Positions 45,916-55,174 of a stretch of 64,000 nucleotides of DNA are shown one piece after another. The notes under the pieces were generated by a model. The model saw only the letters and a program-made list of their open reading frames with translations, was not told where the DNA came from and did no database searches. Source of the stretch: Bifidobacterium catenulatum PV20-2 (GTDB taxonomy: Bacteria > Actinomycetota > Actinomycetes > Actinomycetales > Bifidobacteriaceae); the NCBI RefSeq assembly GCF_000800455.1, contig NZ_CP007456.1, positions 744,001 to 808,000 on the forward strand, written 5' to 3'. Position 1 is the first letter of the stretch; every line of letters starts with the position of its first letter. The translations under genes were made by a program, and so were the position numbers.

Positions 45916-48455
45916 TCGAAGAACACGACTTCGCCGCTCGACTGTGTGGTGTCCAAATCGACGGTTCCGGTAATGGCCCAATCATGGTCGCCATCGGAAT
46001 CGTCGATGATCTGACGCACTTTCCAGCTGTGTTCGCTGTTCTCCTTGGAATCATCCAGAATGAACAGTTCGCCGCTACGGGCTTTCGCATCCGTGTTGAC
46101 GTATTCGTGCTCATCGTAGAAGTCGTCGAGCGCATCCTCCCATTCGTGCACGCCATAGCCCCAGTCTTTGTCGAGCGCGCCGAGCTCGTCGGGCTTGTCG
46201 AGATCCATAAGCTGCACACGGCGGAACATGGCATTGCGTACGAGCACGGTGAGGCCTCGACGATCCTCCACCACGGCCTGCTTTGTACCTGGTGCGGCCA
46301 GGTTCGCGGCTGCTGCGGAAGCGTCGGTGCCGGCTCCCGCGTTCTCCCATTCGTCGACCAGCGAGGAGTCGATGGACCGAACTACCACGCGCAGCCAGGA
46401 GATGATGTCCCGCAACTGTTCATTGCGCTTCTCCAAAGGAACGGTACGTGCCAGCGCGCGATATGCGTCAGACAGATAGCGCAGCAGCGTGCCTTCGGAG
46501 CGGGCGATATTGTAGCGCGCTATGTAACCGGTGAAATCGGAGGCCGTTTCGACCATGTCCCGGATCACCGATTTCGGGCTCAGCCAATAATCATTCGCCC
46601 AAGGCACATCATGGCGGTACTCGTCGAACGCCGTCTGAAGCATGTCTTCCAGCGGTTTCGGATAGGTGATTTCCTGCAAGCGGTCCATGCGCTCGTCATA
46701 GTCAAGTCCATCTTCCTTCATCCGGATCATCGCCGCATCGCGGGCTTGACGTTCCTGTGCACGCAACACCTGCTTTGGATCCTCCAACGTGGCTTCCACC
46801 ATGGAAATCACGTCAAGCGCGTAACTTTCCGATTCCGGATCAAGCAGTTCCAACGCAGCCAGCAGGAACGGGCTCAACGGCTGGTCAAGCGCGAAATCAT
46901 CCGGCATGTCGACGGTCATGAAATAGTCCTTGCCACCATCATCGCGGTCTTCCGTTTCGATCACATTCGTGTCGAACAAGGTCTGGAAGATCTCGTCGGC
47001 ACGATCATGAAGACGCTCCTTCTGTTCTGGAGTCTGCGCAGAATCGTCGATCAGGCGATTGATGCGGTAGCGTGCGTCGCCGCCCTGCGCCACTTCGTTC
47101 AACACCATGGAATGCGTGACCTTCATATGTGGCACCAAAGTTTCAGGGTCCGCGTCGATCAGCTTATCGAATGTGTTCTCATTCCACGTGACGAAGCCCT
47201 CAGGTGCTTTCTTGCGTTTGACTTTCTTGAGCTTCTTGGGGTCGTTGCCTGCCTTGGCGAGGGCCTTGGCGTTCTCGATTTCGAATTCTGGTCCTTCGGC
47301 GATAACCAGCCCTTCCGTGTCGAAGCCCATACGTCCCGCACGCCCTGCGATCTGATGGAATTCGCGGGCACGCAGTTTGCGCATTTTCGTGCCGTCGAAC
47401 TTGGTCAATGCGGTCAACACCACGGAATGGATGGGCACGTTGATGCCGACGCCCAACGTGTCGGTGCCGCAGATTACCGGCAACAAACCGTGCTGGGCGA
47501 GCTGCTCGACCAAACGACGATAGCGGGGGAGCATGCCCGCATGGTGAATGCCGACTCCGGTGCGCAACAGACGTTGCAAAATCTTGCCGAATGCGGTGGT
47601 GAACTTCGTGCCTTTGATCGCCTCTGCAATGGCGGCACGTTGTTCCTTGCTGGACACACCCGTGCTTGCCAGGGCGTTCGCCGTCTCCAATGCGGCGTCT
47701 TGGGAGAAATGCACCACATAAATCGGTGTTTCGCCTCTGCCGAACGCCAGTTCGACGGTTTTCTCCAACGGGTCAAGCGTGTACTCGTACGTCAACGGTA
47801 CCGGACGCGGCGCATCGGCGATGATGTCGACGTCCGTGTCCGTCATGTCCTCCAATTTGTCGGCGATCGCATCGACGTTGCCCAATGTGGCACTCATCAG
47901 CAAAAACTGCGTGTTCGGCAATGTCAGCAGCGGAACCTGCCAAGCCCAGCCACGCTCCGAATCGCCATAATAATGGAATTCATCCATTGCCACACAGCCG
48001 ACATCGGCATGACGGCCTTCACGCAATGCCTGGTTCGCGAGAATCTCCGCAGTGCAGCAGATGATCGGCGCATCGGCGTTGATGTGCGTGTCTCCGGTGA
48101 TCATTCCGACGTTCTCGCGACCGAACACCTCCACCAAATCAAAGAACTTCTCAGACACCAACGCCTTAATCGGAGCCGTGTAATACGAGCGACGGCCCGT
48201 GCACAGCGCCGCAAAATGCATACCCAACGCCACCAGTGATTTGCCGGAGCCGGTGGGCGTGTTCAAAATGACATGATCGCCCGCGAGCAGGTCCATGATG
48301 GCCTCTTCCTGATGGGGCCACGGCTCAACACCTTTGACGTCCGCTACCCACTCGAAAAAGCGTTCATAGATCTCGTCCGTGTCGATGTTGCGCTCGCCAT
48401 CGCTCCAATTCGGCGCCAACGCGCCCAAAGAACCGTAATTCGTATCGTCAGCCAT
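45897..48455 (-). CDS. DEAD/DEAH-box helicase with DUF3516 C-terminal region
   Basis: An 852-residue superfamily-2 helicase starting at MADDTNYG. Motif I TPTGSGKS, Ia TAPIKAL, II MDEFHYY (an unusual DEFH box), III SATL, V GTDTLGVGINVPI, VI HQIAGRAGRMG. The C-terminal half (about 400-852) is the actinobacterial DUF3516-type region. This resembles the Ski2/MTR4-like helicases in gene architecture, though the DNA/RNA substrate is unknown. A perfect LexA box lies 36 bp upstream, shared with rarA, hinting at a DNA-repair role. Confidence 0.92.
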   Translation of the reverse strand: MADDTNYGSLGALAPNWSDGERNIDTDEIYERFFEWVADVKGVEPWPHQEEAIMDLLAGDHVILNTPTGSGKSLVALGMHFAALCTGRRSYYTAPIKALVSEKFFDLVEVFGRENVGMITGDTHINADAPIICCTAEILANQALREGRHADVGCVAMDEFHYYGDSERGWAWQVPLLTLPNTQFLLMSATLGNVDAIADKLEDMTDTDVDIIADAPRPVPLTYEYTLDPLEKTVELAFGRGETPIYVVHFSQDAALETANALASTGVSSKEQRAAIAEAIKGTKFTTAFGKILQRLLRTGVGIHHAGMLPRYRRLVEQLAQHGLLPVICGTDTLGVGINVPIHSVVLTALTKFDGTKMRKLRAREFHQIAGRAGRMGFDTEGLVIAEGPEFEIENAKALAKAGNDPKKLKKVKRKKAPEGFVTWNENTFDKLIDADPETLVPHMKVTHSMVLNEVAQGGDARYRINRLIDDSAQTPEQKERLHDRADEIFQTLFDTNVIETEDRDDGGKDYFMTVDMPDDFALDQPLSPFLLAALELLDPESESYALDVISMVEATLEDPKQVLRAQERQARDAAMIRMKEDGLDYDERMDRLQEITYPKPLEDMLQTAFDEYRHDVPWANDYWLSPKSVIRDMVETASDFTGYIARYNIARSEGTLLRYLSDAYRALARTVPLEKRNEQLRDIISWLRVVVRSIDSSLVDEWENAGAGTDASAAAANLAAPGTKQAVVEDRRGLTVLVRNAMFRRVQLMDLDKPDELGALDKDWGYGVHEWEDALDDFYDEHEYVNTDAKARSGELFILDDSKENSEHSWKVRQIIDDSDGDHDWAITGTVDLDTTQSSGEVVFFDYSISN

Positions 48456-48490
48456 GATTGCCAGTCTAGCGGCTGGCATGAACTCAAATG

Positions 48491-48506
48491 TCGAACGTGT
48501 GTTCGA
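48491..48506. promoter_or_regulatory. LexA (SOS) box between the helicase gene and rarA
   Basis: TCGAAC-GTGT-GTTCGA is a perfect match to the Gram-positive/actinobacterial SOS operator TCGAAC-N4-GTTCGA. It overlaps the likely -35 of rarA and lies 36 bp before the helicase start. Confidence 0.88.
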
Positions 48507-48531
48507 ATTATTGCGTATGTTGCGGTACAGT
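48502..48531 (+). promoter_or_regulatory. Candidate rarA promoter, leaderless
   Basis: TTCGAA (48502-48507) and TACAGT (48526-48531), 18 bp apart; the rarA ATG follows 7 nt after the -10. No Shine-Dalgarno is present. Confidence 0.45.
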
Positions 48532-48538
48532 AGAAATT

Positions 48539-49933
48539 ATGACTGAGGATTTGTTTGGCGCGATGGACGCTCCCGAAGATATGACACGCCCGCTGGCCGT
48601 GCGCATGCGTCCGTCGAGCGTGGACGAAGTGGTGGGCCAATCGCGGGTGCTAGGACAGGGCTCTCCTCTGCGCAGACTCGCCAATCCGGCGTCCAAAGGC
48701 TCGCTGACCGCGCCGAGCTCCATTATTCTGTTTGGACCTCCCGGAGTCGGCAAAACCACGCTCGCCTATATTGTGGCCAAACAGTCCGGTCGAGTCTTCG
48801 AAGAGCTTTCCGCAGTCACCTCCGGCGTCAAGGACGTGCGAGATGTACTCAGACGCGCCCATGATCGTCTTGTTGCGGAGGGCAAGGAAACGGTACTGTT
48901 CATCGACGAGGTGCACCGATTCTCCAAATCGCAGCAGGATGCATTGCTGCCAAGCGTGGAAAACCGTGATGTCACCTTCATTGCGGCCACCACGGAAAAT
49001 CCAAGCTTTTCCGTCATCAAACCGTTGTTAAGCCGATCCGTGGTCGTCAAACTCGAATCGCTGGAACCCGACGACCTGAAAACGCTCATCAACAGGGCCA
49101 TCGAAAGCGAGCGTGGACTTAAAAACGAAGTCAAAATCAACGACGAAGCCGTTGACGAAATCGTGCGTATGGCCGGAGGCGACGCGCGAAAAACACTGAC
49201 GATCCTTGAAGCCGCCGCGGGGGCGCTTACCGGAGACAAAGCACGCAAAAAAGGTGCGAAACGGCCAATCATCACTCCCGACGTAGTGTCGCAGGTCATG
49301 GACGTGGCCACCGTGCGCTACGACAAAGACGGCGACGACCATTACGATGTGATTTCCGCATTCATCAAATCCATGCGTGGATCCGACCCGGACGCCACCA
49401 TGCACTACCTGGCACGCATGCTGCGCGCCGGTGAGGATCCGCGGTTCATCGCCAGACGCATTATGATCGCAGCTTCCGAGGAAGTTGGCATGGCGGCTCC
49501 GCAAATACTGCAGGTAACCGTAGCGGCGGCGCAGGCCGTAGCCATGATCGGCATGCCCGAAGCGCGTATTATTCTCGCGGAAGCGGCGCTCGCCGTTGCC
49601 ACCGCGCCCAAATCGAACGCCGGCTACAACGCTATCAACAGCGCGCTCGCCGATGTGGACGCGGGATTGATCGGCCAAGTGCCATTGCATTTGAGAAATG
49701 CGCCGACCGCCCTGATGAAAAGTTGGGGCAATCATGAGGGATATCGGTACGCTCATGATTGGCCGGGAGCCGTAGCTCCGCAGCAATACATGCCGGACGA
49801 GCTGGTAGGGCGGGAATACTACCATCCGAACGATCGCGGCTACGAGCATGAGATCAAACCGAGATTGGAGAAAATTCGGAAGATTCTGCATGAGAAGGGC
49901 GATGGTCAAACCGGCAACTCTGATCGAGCCTAG
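48539..49933 (+). CDS. rarA: Replication-associated recombination protein A (RarA/MgsA)
   Basis: A 464-residue AAA+ ATPase of the WRNIP1/MgsA family, related to clamp loaders, acting at stalled forks. Walker A GPPGVGKTT, Walker B VLFIDEVHRFSKSQQDALL, sensor 1 FIAATTENPSF, arginine finger region LLSRSVVVKLE, and the C-terminal tetramerisation part (RIMIAASEEVGMAAPQ, YKYAHD-type segment YRYAHDWPGA). Start is MTEDLFGAM at 48539. Under a LexA box, it is probably part of the SOS response. Confidence 0.95.
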   Translation: MTEDLFGAMDAPEDMTRPLAVRMRPSSVDEVVGQSRVLGQGSPLRRLANPASKGSLTAPSSIILFGPPGVGKTTLAYIVAKQSGRVFEELSAVTSGVKDVRDVLRRAHDRLVAEGKETVLFIDEVHRFSKSQQDALLPSVENRDVTFIAATTENPSFSVIKPLLSRSVVVKLESLEPDDLKTLINRAIESERGLKNEVKINDEAVDEIVRMAGGDARKTLTILEAAAGALTGDKARKKGAKRPIITPDVVSQVMDVATVRYDKDGDDHYDVISAFIKSMRGSDPDATMHYLARMLRAGEDPRFIARRIMIAASEEVGMAAPQILQVTVAAAQAVAMIGMPEARIILAEAALAVATAPKSNAGYNAINSALADVDAGLIGQVPLHLRNAPTALMKSWGNHEGYRYAHDWPGAVAPQQYMPDELVGREYYHPNDRGYEHEIKPRLEKIRKILHEKGDGQTGNSDRA

Positions 49934-49957
49934 TGTGGTGTCAGTTCTCATTCTTCG

Positions 49958-49986
49958 TTGCCGTTGGACTAGGGGTCCGCTAAAAT
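49958..49986 (+). promoter_or_regulatory. Candidate promoter of the MFS exporter
   Basis: TTGCCG (49958-49963) and TAAAAT (49981-49986) with a 17-bp spacer. Confidence 0.5.
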
Positions 49987-50083
49987 TCTTCGTTGGGGTT
50001 GATGCCTGCTTGCTATGAGCAAGGCCCATGCGTCAATCGCGGCGTCGCACATGGCCGCAGGAAAAAGTGCGCGGAAAGTGATT

Positions 50084-51595
50084 ATGCAAGAACGGAATAC
50101 AACGCTCGAAACCACCAGCCATATCAGTCGAAACAGTAGTGAAAACGTCAGGAAAATGCCGGACGAACGCATTCCTGGCAAGCTCATTGGAGCCATCGTG
50201 GCGGTCGGCTCCCTCGCCTTCATCGGCATTCTCACCGAAACCGTGATGACGGTGCTTTTCCCGCAACTCATGCGGGAATTCAACGTCGACACCGCAACCG
50301 TGCAATGGATCACCACCATCTACCTGCTGGTGGTCGCGGCCACCATGCCGTTGTCGTCATACCTCAACCGTCGTTTCAAGCACCGCACGTTGTTCCTTGC
50401 CGCGGTGGCGCTTGCCGTGCTCGGCTCGCTCATTATGATCGTCGGTCATGCGTTCCCGGTCATTCTCATTGCCCGTGTGATTCAAGGCATGGGTTCCGGT
50501 GTGGCCACGCCGTTGATGATCAACATCATTCTTGAACAGTCGCCAAAGAGCAAAGTCGGTCGTTTGATGGGCGTCGGTTCGCTGGTCATCACTGTCGCTC
50601 CGGCAATTGGTCCGACCGTTGGTGGCGCGGTGTCGAGCATTCTGCCATGGCGTGCGATTTTCGTGATCGTCATTCCGATTATTCTGCTGATCTCGTTGCC
50701 GGTCGGTTTAAAATGCGTCGAACAGCATCGTCCGACGGAAGAGGCGCGTCTCAATTCGTTGCAGTTCGTGTCGATTGTGCTTGCGTTGTGCGGATTGGTG
50801 ATGTTCCTGAATCAAGCTGGAGTGGCCGTCAGCGCCGCGGTTTCCGGCGTCAGCGCCACGGTGTCGGCAGTGTTTGCCGTGGTGAGTCTGATCGTTGGAT
50901 TGGGGTCATTGCTGTTTTTCGGCTGGTCGTCGAAGCGTTCGTTCTCGCCGCTGATCCGTTTGGGCTGGCTGCGTGACCCGATGGTGTTGCTGCATTTGAT
51001 CGCCTACATGCTGCTGCCGATCGTCGGCATCGGTTTCGGTTATGTGATCACCAATGTGGCGCAGCTTTCGTTGGGAACCAGCGCGTTCCTGTCCGGCGCG
51101 TTGGTGTTGCCGGGTGCGTTGATCGGCGCGTTTTTTGCACCGGTTGGAGGCATGCTGTACGACCGTTTCGGGCCGGTGCGTCCGATTCTCGGCGCGTTTT
51201 TCGCCGCGATTTGCGGGCCGATTCTGCTGCTGGTATTTTCCATGCGACTGACACCCGTCACGCTTGCCGGTTTCTACTTCATTTTCGGACTTGGTTATTC
51301 GCTTGGTTTTTCCAATATCATGACCAATGCGTTACGCAATATCGCGCCTCAGTTCATGCCGGACGGCAATGCGGTGTTCAATACCTGCCTGCAGTTTGGT
51401 GGTGCCGCCGGTACAGCGCTCTTTTCCACGATTCTGTCGGTGGCTCAGGCCGGTTCGGGCGAAGAGGGCAGTGATGCGTTCCGTCATGCCACAGCCGTCG
51501 GCGGAAGTTGGACGTTCGCCATGATGATTGCCATTGTCTCCGTAGCCATCTGCTGCCTGATTGCGGCATTCCGTATCGGCGCAAAACGTAAATAA
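50084..51595 (+). CDS. MFS drug exporter, EmrB/QacA (DHA2, 14-helix) family
   Basis: A 503-residue transporter from MQERNTTL (upstream GGAAAGTG), or up to 526 residues if it starts at 50015. Family signatures: TVMTVLFPQLMREFNVDTATVQWITTIYLL in helix 1, LSSYLNRRFKHRTLF (motif A), RVIQGMGSGVATPL (motif B) and GRLMGVGSLVITVAPAIGPTVGG (motif C, proton antiport type). About 14 hydrophobic segments. The substrate is unknown; such pumps often export drugs, bile salts or detergents. Confidence 0.9.
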   Translation: MQERNTTLETTSHISRNSSENVRKMPDERIPGKLIGAIVAVGSLAFIGILTETVMTVLFPQLMREFNVDTATVQWITTIYLLVVAATMPLSSYLNRRFKHRTLFLAAVALAVLGSLIMIVGHAFPVILIARVIQGMGSGVATPLMINIILEQSPKSKVGRLMGVGSLVITVAPAIGPTVGGAVSSILPWRAIFVIVIPIILLISLPVGLKCVEQHRPTEEARLNSLQFVSIVLALCGLVMFLNQAGVAVSAAVSGVSATVSAVFAVVSLIVGLGSLLFFGWSSKRSFSPLIRLGWLRDPMVLLHLIAYMLLPIVGIGFGYVITNVAQLSLGTSAFLSGALVLPGALIGAFFAPVGGMLYDRFGPVRPILGAFFAAICGPILLLVFSMRLTPVTLAGFYFIFGLGYSLGFSNIMTNALRNIAPQFMPDGNAVFNTCLQFGGAAGTALFSTILSVAQAGSGEEGSDAFRHATAVGGSWTFAMMIAIVSVAICCLIAAFRIGAKRK

Positions 51596-51659
51596 CGGGT
51601 TGTAAAAAGCATGTTGGGGTGCGTGAAGACTCCACTGTCAGCGCAATTTCGTTCCCAGT

Positions 51660-51691
51660 CGCTTCGAAGCGGTAGGCTGTGAAGCTATAGA
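51660..51691 (+). promoter_or_regulatory. clpP1 promoter with overlapping palindrome
   Basis: A perfect 12-bp palindrome, CGCTTCGAAGCG (51660-51671), contains a -35-like TTCGAA (51663-51668); TATAGA (51686-51691) is 17 bp downstream. A regulator of the clp genes, possibly ClgR, may bind the palindrome. Confidence 0.5.
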
Positions 51692-51713
51692 GAACACAGG
51701 AAAAGGAGACAAG

Positions 51714-52334
51714 GTGAGCAACTTCAGTGCACCTCTGCCCGTCATGGCCGGCGAAGATATGCCGGCAGGGCCCGCCGATCCGATTTTCAACCGTCTACTG
51801 AAAGACCGCATCATCTGGATGGGCGAAGAAGTCAAAGATGAGATGGCCAATCGCATTTGCGCGCAGATGCTGATGTTGGCTGCCGAAGATCCGAAGAGGG
51901 ATATTTGGCTGTACATCAATTCTCCGGGAGGATCCATCACCGCAGGTATGGCCATTTACGACACCATGCAGCTCATCGAGCCTGACGTGGCGACCGTTGG
52001 CCTGGGTATGTGCGCATCCATGGGCCAGTTCCTGCTGAGCTCCGGCACTAAGGGCAAGAGGTTCCTGACATCCCACGCCCGCGTGCTCATGCACCAGCCT
52101 TCCGGTGGCATCGGTGGTACCGCAACCGACGTGCGTATCAACGCCGAGCTGATCATGGACATGAAGAAGACCATGAGCGAACTGACGGCTGAGCAGACCG
52201 GCCACACGGTTGAGGAAATCTACCGCGACAACGAGTACGACCACTGGTTCACTGCGCAGGAAGCGTTGGAATATGGCTTTGTGGACAAGCTCGTCTCCAC
52301 GCACGACACGATGAACGCCACCAAGGGAGAGTGA
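51714..52334 (+). CDS. clpP1: Clp protease proteolytic subunit 1
   Basis: A 206-residue serine peptidase starting at GTG with AAAGGAGA upstream. Catalytic Ser in [14 protein letters not shown] (about 100), catalytic His in MHQPSGG (about 125), and Asp in the following helix region. Has [16 protein letters not shown] strand typical of ClpP. Forms mixed rings with ClpP2, as known for Actinobacteria, and works with ClpC or ClpX. The clpP2 ATG follows after 2 nt. Confidence 0.97.
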   Translation: MSNFSAPLPVMAGEDMPAGPADPIFNRLLKDRIIWMGEEVKDEMANRICAQMLMLAAEDPKRDIWLYINSPGGSITAGMAIYDTMQLIEPDVATVGLGMCASMGQFLLSSGTKGKRFLTSHARVLMHQPSGGIGGTATDVRINAELIMDMKKTMSELTAEQTGHTVEEIYRDNEYDHWFTAQEALEYGFVDKLVSTHDTMNATKGE

Positions 52335-52336
52335 AC

Positions 52337-53038
52337 ATGGCAAGCGAAGAATCCCAGTTCGTAGCCCGAGCAGAGCGACTTGCGGGTCCGGCCGGAGTGG
52401 TCGGATTCCAGGCGGCGGCTGCTCGCGAAGCAGCTTTCGCGCCGCAGAACCGCTACGTTTTGCCGCAGTTCGAAGAAAAGACCCCGTACGGTTTCAAAAG
52501 GCAGGATCCGTACACCCGTCTGTTTGAAGACCGCATCATCTTCATGGGCGTGCAGGTCGATGACACTTCCGCCGATGACATCATGGCCCAGCTGTTGGTG
52601 CTCGAAAGCCAGGATCCGAACCGCGATGTGATGATGTACATCAATTCCCCGGGCGGATCCATGACGGCCATGACCGCCATCTATGACACCATGCAGTACA
52701 TCAAGCCGGACGTGCAGACCGTGTGCCTCGGTCAGGCCGCTTCTGCGGCCGCCATCCTGTTGGCAGCCGGTGCCAAGGGCAAGCGTCTGATGCTGCCAAA
52801 TGCCCGCGTGCTCATCCATCAGCCAGCCATCGACCAGGGTTTTGGCAAGGCCACGGAAATTGAAATCCAGGCCAAGGAAATGCTGCGTATGCGCGAATGG
52901 CTTGAAAATACACTGGCCAAACATACCGGTCGTGATGTGGAGAAGATTCGCAAGGATATCGAGGTCGACACCTTCCTGACCGCTCCGGAGGCCAAGGAAT
53001 ACGGCATCGTCGACGAGGTGCTGGAACACCGCGGCTGA
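52337..53038 (+). CDS. clpP2: Clp protease proteolytic subunit 2
   Basis: A 233-residue ClpP paralogue with a longer N-terminus (about 30 extra residues, possibly a propeptide). Catalytic Ser in GQAASAAAILLAAG, His in IHQPAIDQG. Start is ATG 52337 (AAGGGAGAG upstream); GTG 52331 overlaps the clpP1 stop and is an alternative. A terminator follows, separating it from clpX. Confidence 0.96.
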   Translation: MASEESQFVARAERLAGPAGVVGFQAAAAREAAFAPQNRYVLPQFEEKTPYGFKRQDPYTRLFEDRIIFMGVQVDDTSADDIMAQLLVLESQDPNRDVMMYINSPGGSMTAMTAIYDTMQYIKPDVQTVCLGQAASAAAILLAAGAKGKRLMLPNARVLIHQPAIDQGFGKATEIEIQAKEMLRMREWLENTLAKHTGRDVEKIRKDIEVDTFLTAPEAKEYGIVDEVLEHRG

Positions 53039-53090
53039 ACGGTTGTTGTGGCAATCTTGGCCGAAGGTCGAGTCGCGCATCTTCACAAAT

Positions 53091-53129
53091 CAATACCCCT
53101 GCCAGGCGTCGGCAGGGGTATTGTGTTTT
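53091..53129 (+). terminator. Terminator between clpP2 and clpX
   Basis: A perfect 13-bp stem (53091-53103/53111-53123) with a 7-nt loop and TGTTTTTC. It separates the two otherwise linked units, implying separate or attenuated clpX expression. Confidence 0.85.
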
Positions 53130-53190
53130 TCAATGACGATCGCATGGCGTCAGTTGTTCAATGGCAGGTACGAAAAACAAAGGGGTGCGA

Positions 53191-54504
53191 ATGGGACGAG
53201 TGGTCAGCTACAACGACGAAGTGTCACGATGCACGTTCTGCGGTAAAACGGAAAATCAGGTACGCAAGCTCGTTACCGGGTCGGGCGCGGCCATTTGCGA
53301 CGAATGCATCGAGCTATGCGTCGACATCATTTCCGAAGAACGTGTCAAGGATGCCCAGCTGAATACGTTGCAGTTGCCGAAACCGGCCCAGATCAGCGCC
53401 TATCTCGACAACTATGTGGTTGGGCAGGAGTCAGCCAAACGTACGCTTTCCGTGGCTGTATACAACCATTACAAGCGCGTCAACATGGAAATGCGCGAAT
53501 CCACGGAATTAAGCGATCGTGCAACCCGCGAAAACGACGATCCGTTGGCTGGCGTGCAGGTGGCCAAATCGAATATTCTGCTGCTGGGACCTACCGGTGT
53601 GGGCAAGACGTATCTTGCGCAGACGCTGGCGAAAGTCATGAACGTGCCGTTCGTGATCGCTGACGCCACCACGCTCACCGAAGCCGGTTATGTGGGTGAC
53701 GATGTGGAAACCGTGCTGCAACGCCTTATCCAGGCCGCTGACGGCGATGTGGCGCGTGCGCAGCAGGGCATCATCTATATTGACGAAATCGACAAGATAG
53801 CGCGCAAAAGCGGCGAGAACACGTCTATTACGCGCGATGTGTCAGGTGAGGGCGTGCAGCAGGCCCTGCTGAAGATTTTGGAAGGCACTGTGGCTTCCGT
53901 GCCTGTGGAAGGTTCACGCAAACATCGGGAAATGGAGACGGTGCAGATCGACACCCGAGACATTCTGTTCATTTGCGGTGGTGCTTTCGTTGGACTCGCC
54001 GATATTGTGGCACAGCGCCTAGGTGCTCGCGAAAGCGGATTTGGTGCGGCCTGGCATGATCATGAGGTGCCGAATCGTGAGCTGCTTGCCCAGGCCTCGG
54101 CCGACGATCTTGCCGATTTCGGTTTATTGCCTGAATTCATCGGCAGATTGCCGGTGGTGAGCGTGCTTGAGGAGCTTACGGAGGATGATTTGGCGCGCAT
54201 CCTGGTCGAACCGGAAAATGCGCTGGTCAAGCAGTATCAGAAGCTGTTTGCGATCGATGGGGTGACGTTGACGTTCACCGAGGATGCGGTGCGGCAGATT
54301 GCGGCCACGTCGATTCGCAGGGGTACGGGAGCGCGCGGCTTGCGGTCGATTATTGAGAAGATCTTGGAAGATACGATGTTCCAGCTGCCGAGTATGACCG
54401 GCGTGTCGGAAGTGGTGGTGGATGAGGCTTCCGTCAATGGCTCCGGCACTCCGAAACTGCTGAAGGTTTCGACGGAGGAGATTCCCCGCAGGCGCGCCGC
54501 GTAG
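53191..54504 (+). CDS. clpX: ATP-dependent Clp protease ATP-binding subunit ClpX
   Basis: A 437-residue AAA+ unfoldase. N-terminal zinc-binding domain with two Cys pairs (CTFCGK ... CDECIELC), Walker [13 protein letters not shown] (about 130), Walker [11 protein letters not shown], sensor [10 protein letters not shown], and the ClpP-docking IGF-type loop is not evident by eye but the surrounding segment is conserved. Start is MGRVVSYND because AAAGGGGTG lies just upstream; an in-frame ATG at 53161 has no ribosome site. C-terminus ends RRRAA. Confidence 0.96.
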   Translation: MGRVVSYNDEVSRCTFCGKTENQVRKLVTGSGAAICDECIELCVDIISEERVKDAQLNTLQLPKPAQISAYLDNYVVGQESAKRTLSVAVYNHYKRVNMEMRESTELSDRATRENDDPLAGVQVAKSNILLLGPTGVGKTYLAQTLAKVMNVPFVIADATTLTEAGYVGDDVETVLQRLIQAADGDVARAQQGIIYIDEIDKIARKSGENTSITRDVSGEGVQQALLKILEGTVASVPVEGSRKHREMETVQIDTRDILFICGGAFVGLADIVAQRLGARESGFGAAWHDHEVPNRELLAQASADDLADFGLLPEFIGRLPVVSVLEELTEDDLARILVEPENALVKQYQKLFAIDGVTLTFTEDAVRQIAATSIRRGTGARGLRSIIEKILEDTMFQLPSMTGVSEVVVDEASVNGSGTPKLLKVSTEEIPRRRAA

Positions 54505-54510
54505 CGTTTG

Positions 54511-54609
54511 CGGCGTGTCGCATACACATTCGTAAGATTTCAGATTTCGTAGGGTTTTACGCAATTGCAATCCATATCTGAAATCCGCGGAAACAAGTGC
54601 GACACGCCG
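54511..54609. other. Nested inverted repeats between clpX and tRNA-Arg
   Basis: An outer 12-bp perfect stem (54511-54522/54598-54609) encloses an inner 10-bp perfect stem (54536-54545/54576-54585). No T-run follows. It may end clpX transcription or be a structured RNA. The rest of the 54505-54670 gap shows no gene. Confidence 0.55.
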
Positions 54610-54670
54610 AGATTTTGCTGCGCGGCCATTTGGGTGTATCTTATTCGAGTTGCCGAAAACAAGCAACGTT

Positions 54671-54744
54671 GCGCGAGTAGCCCAGCGGATTAGAGCAGCT
54701 GACTACGGATCAGCAGGTCGCAGGTTCGAATCCTGTCTCGCGCA
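54671..54744 (+). tRNA. tRNA-Arg (anticodon ACG), copy 1
   Basis: A 74-nt cloverleaf: acceptor GCGCGAG/CTCGCGC with discriminator A, anticodon stem GCTGA/TCAGC, loop CTACGGA giving anticodon ACG, T-loop TTCGAAT. The 3' CCA is not encoded. Confidence 0.96.
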
Positions 54745-54788
54745 CTGGCCACCGGTCATCAGGTGGCATAAATAAATGAGATGACGTT

Positions 54789-54862
54789 GCGCGAGTAGCC
54801 CAGCGGATTAGAGCAGCTGACTACGGATCAGCAGGTCGCAGGTTCGAATCCTGTCTCGCGCA
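54789..54862 (+). tRNA. tRNA-Arg (anticodon ACG), copy 2
   Basis: Identical to the first copy over all 74 nt, plus the 5 nt before it; 44-nt spacer between copies. Followed by a terminator. Confidence 0.96.
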
Positions 54863-54868
54863 CATGAA

Positions 54869-54906
54869 CCTCCCTCGCGAAATGCGGGGGAGGCTTTCTT
54901 TTTCTG
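54869..54906 (+). terminator. Terminator after the tRNA-Arg pair
   Basis: A 10-bp stem with one G-U pair (54869-54878/54884-54893), then CTTTCTTTTTC. Confidence 0.85.
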
Positions 54907-55136
54907 AGAGTAACGGCGGCGCTGCCGTGAATGGTGTTCGAATCAATGAGATCGGCGCAAACCCACCAGCATGCCTATGTGAAGCGGCTGTTGCCGAGAT
55001 ATGTTCGGTTTCTCTCCGGGCGAACGGTGTGGTACAAGAAAAGCTGCCATAACGAATAAAACCGTGAATCCCAGTGGAAAAAGACGGTTTGGAAATATAA
55101 ACGCCGACACCTCTCGGTACACTGGAACCACTATTG

Positions 55137-55174
55137 AAGCGTCTGCGCATGCCAATACCGCAGACGCTTTTCTT
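55137..55174 (+). terminator. Hairpin with T-run upstream of nhaA
   Basis: A perfect 11-bp stem (55137-55147/55159-55169) followed by TTCTT, 48 nt before the nhaA start. A -10-like TACACT sits at 55118-55123. No gene is seen between the tRNA terminator and this hairpin (54907-55136), so it may attenuate nhaA or end read-through. Confidence 0.6.

Noticed and set aside
45984-48239. 751-codon plus-strand frame opposite the helicase
   Set aside because: Shadow frame; all helicase motifs are on the minus strand.
50002-50133. Upstream frame overlapping the MFS exporter start (ATG at 50002)
   Set aside because: Composition is unnatural and the GGGG site is too close to the ATG; treated as chance.
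54864-55052. Small frame after the tRNA pair
   Set aside because: Begins within the tRNA terminator hairpin and lacks a ribosome site.
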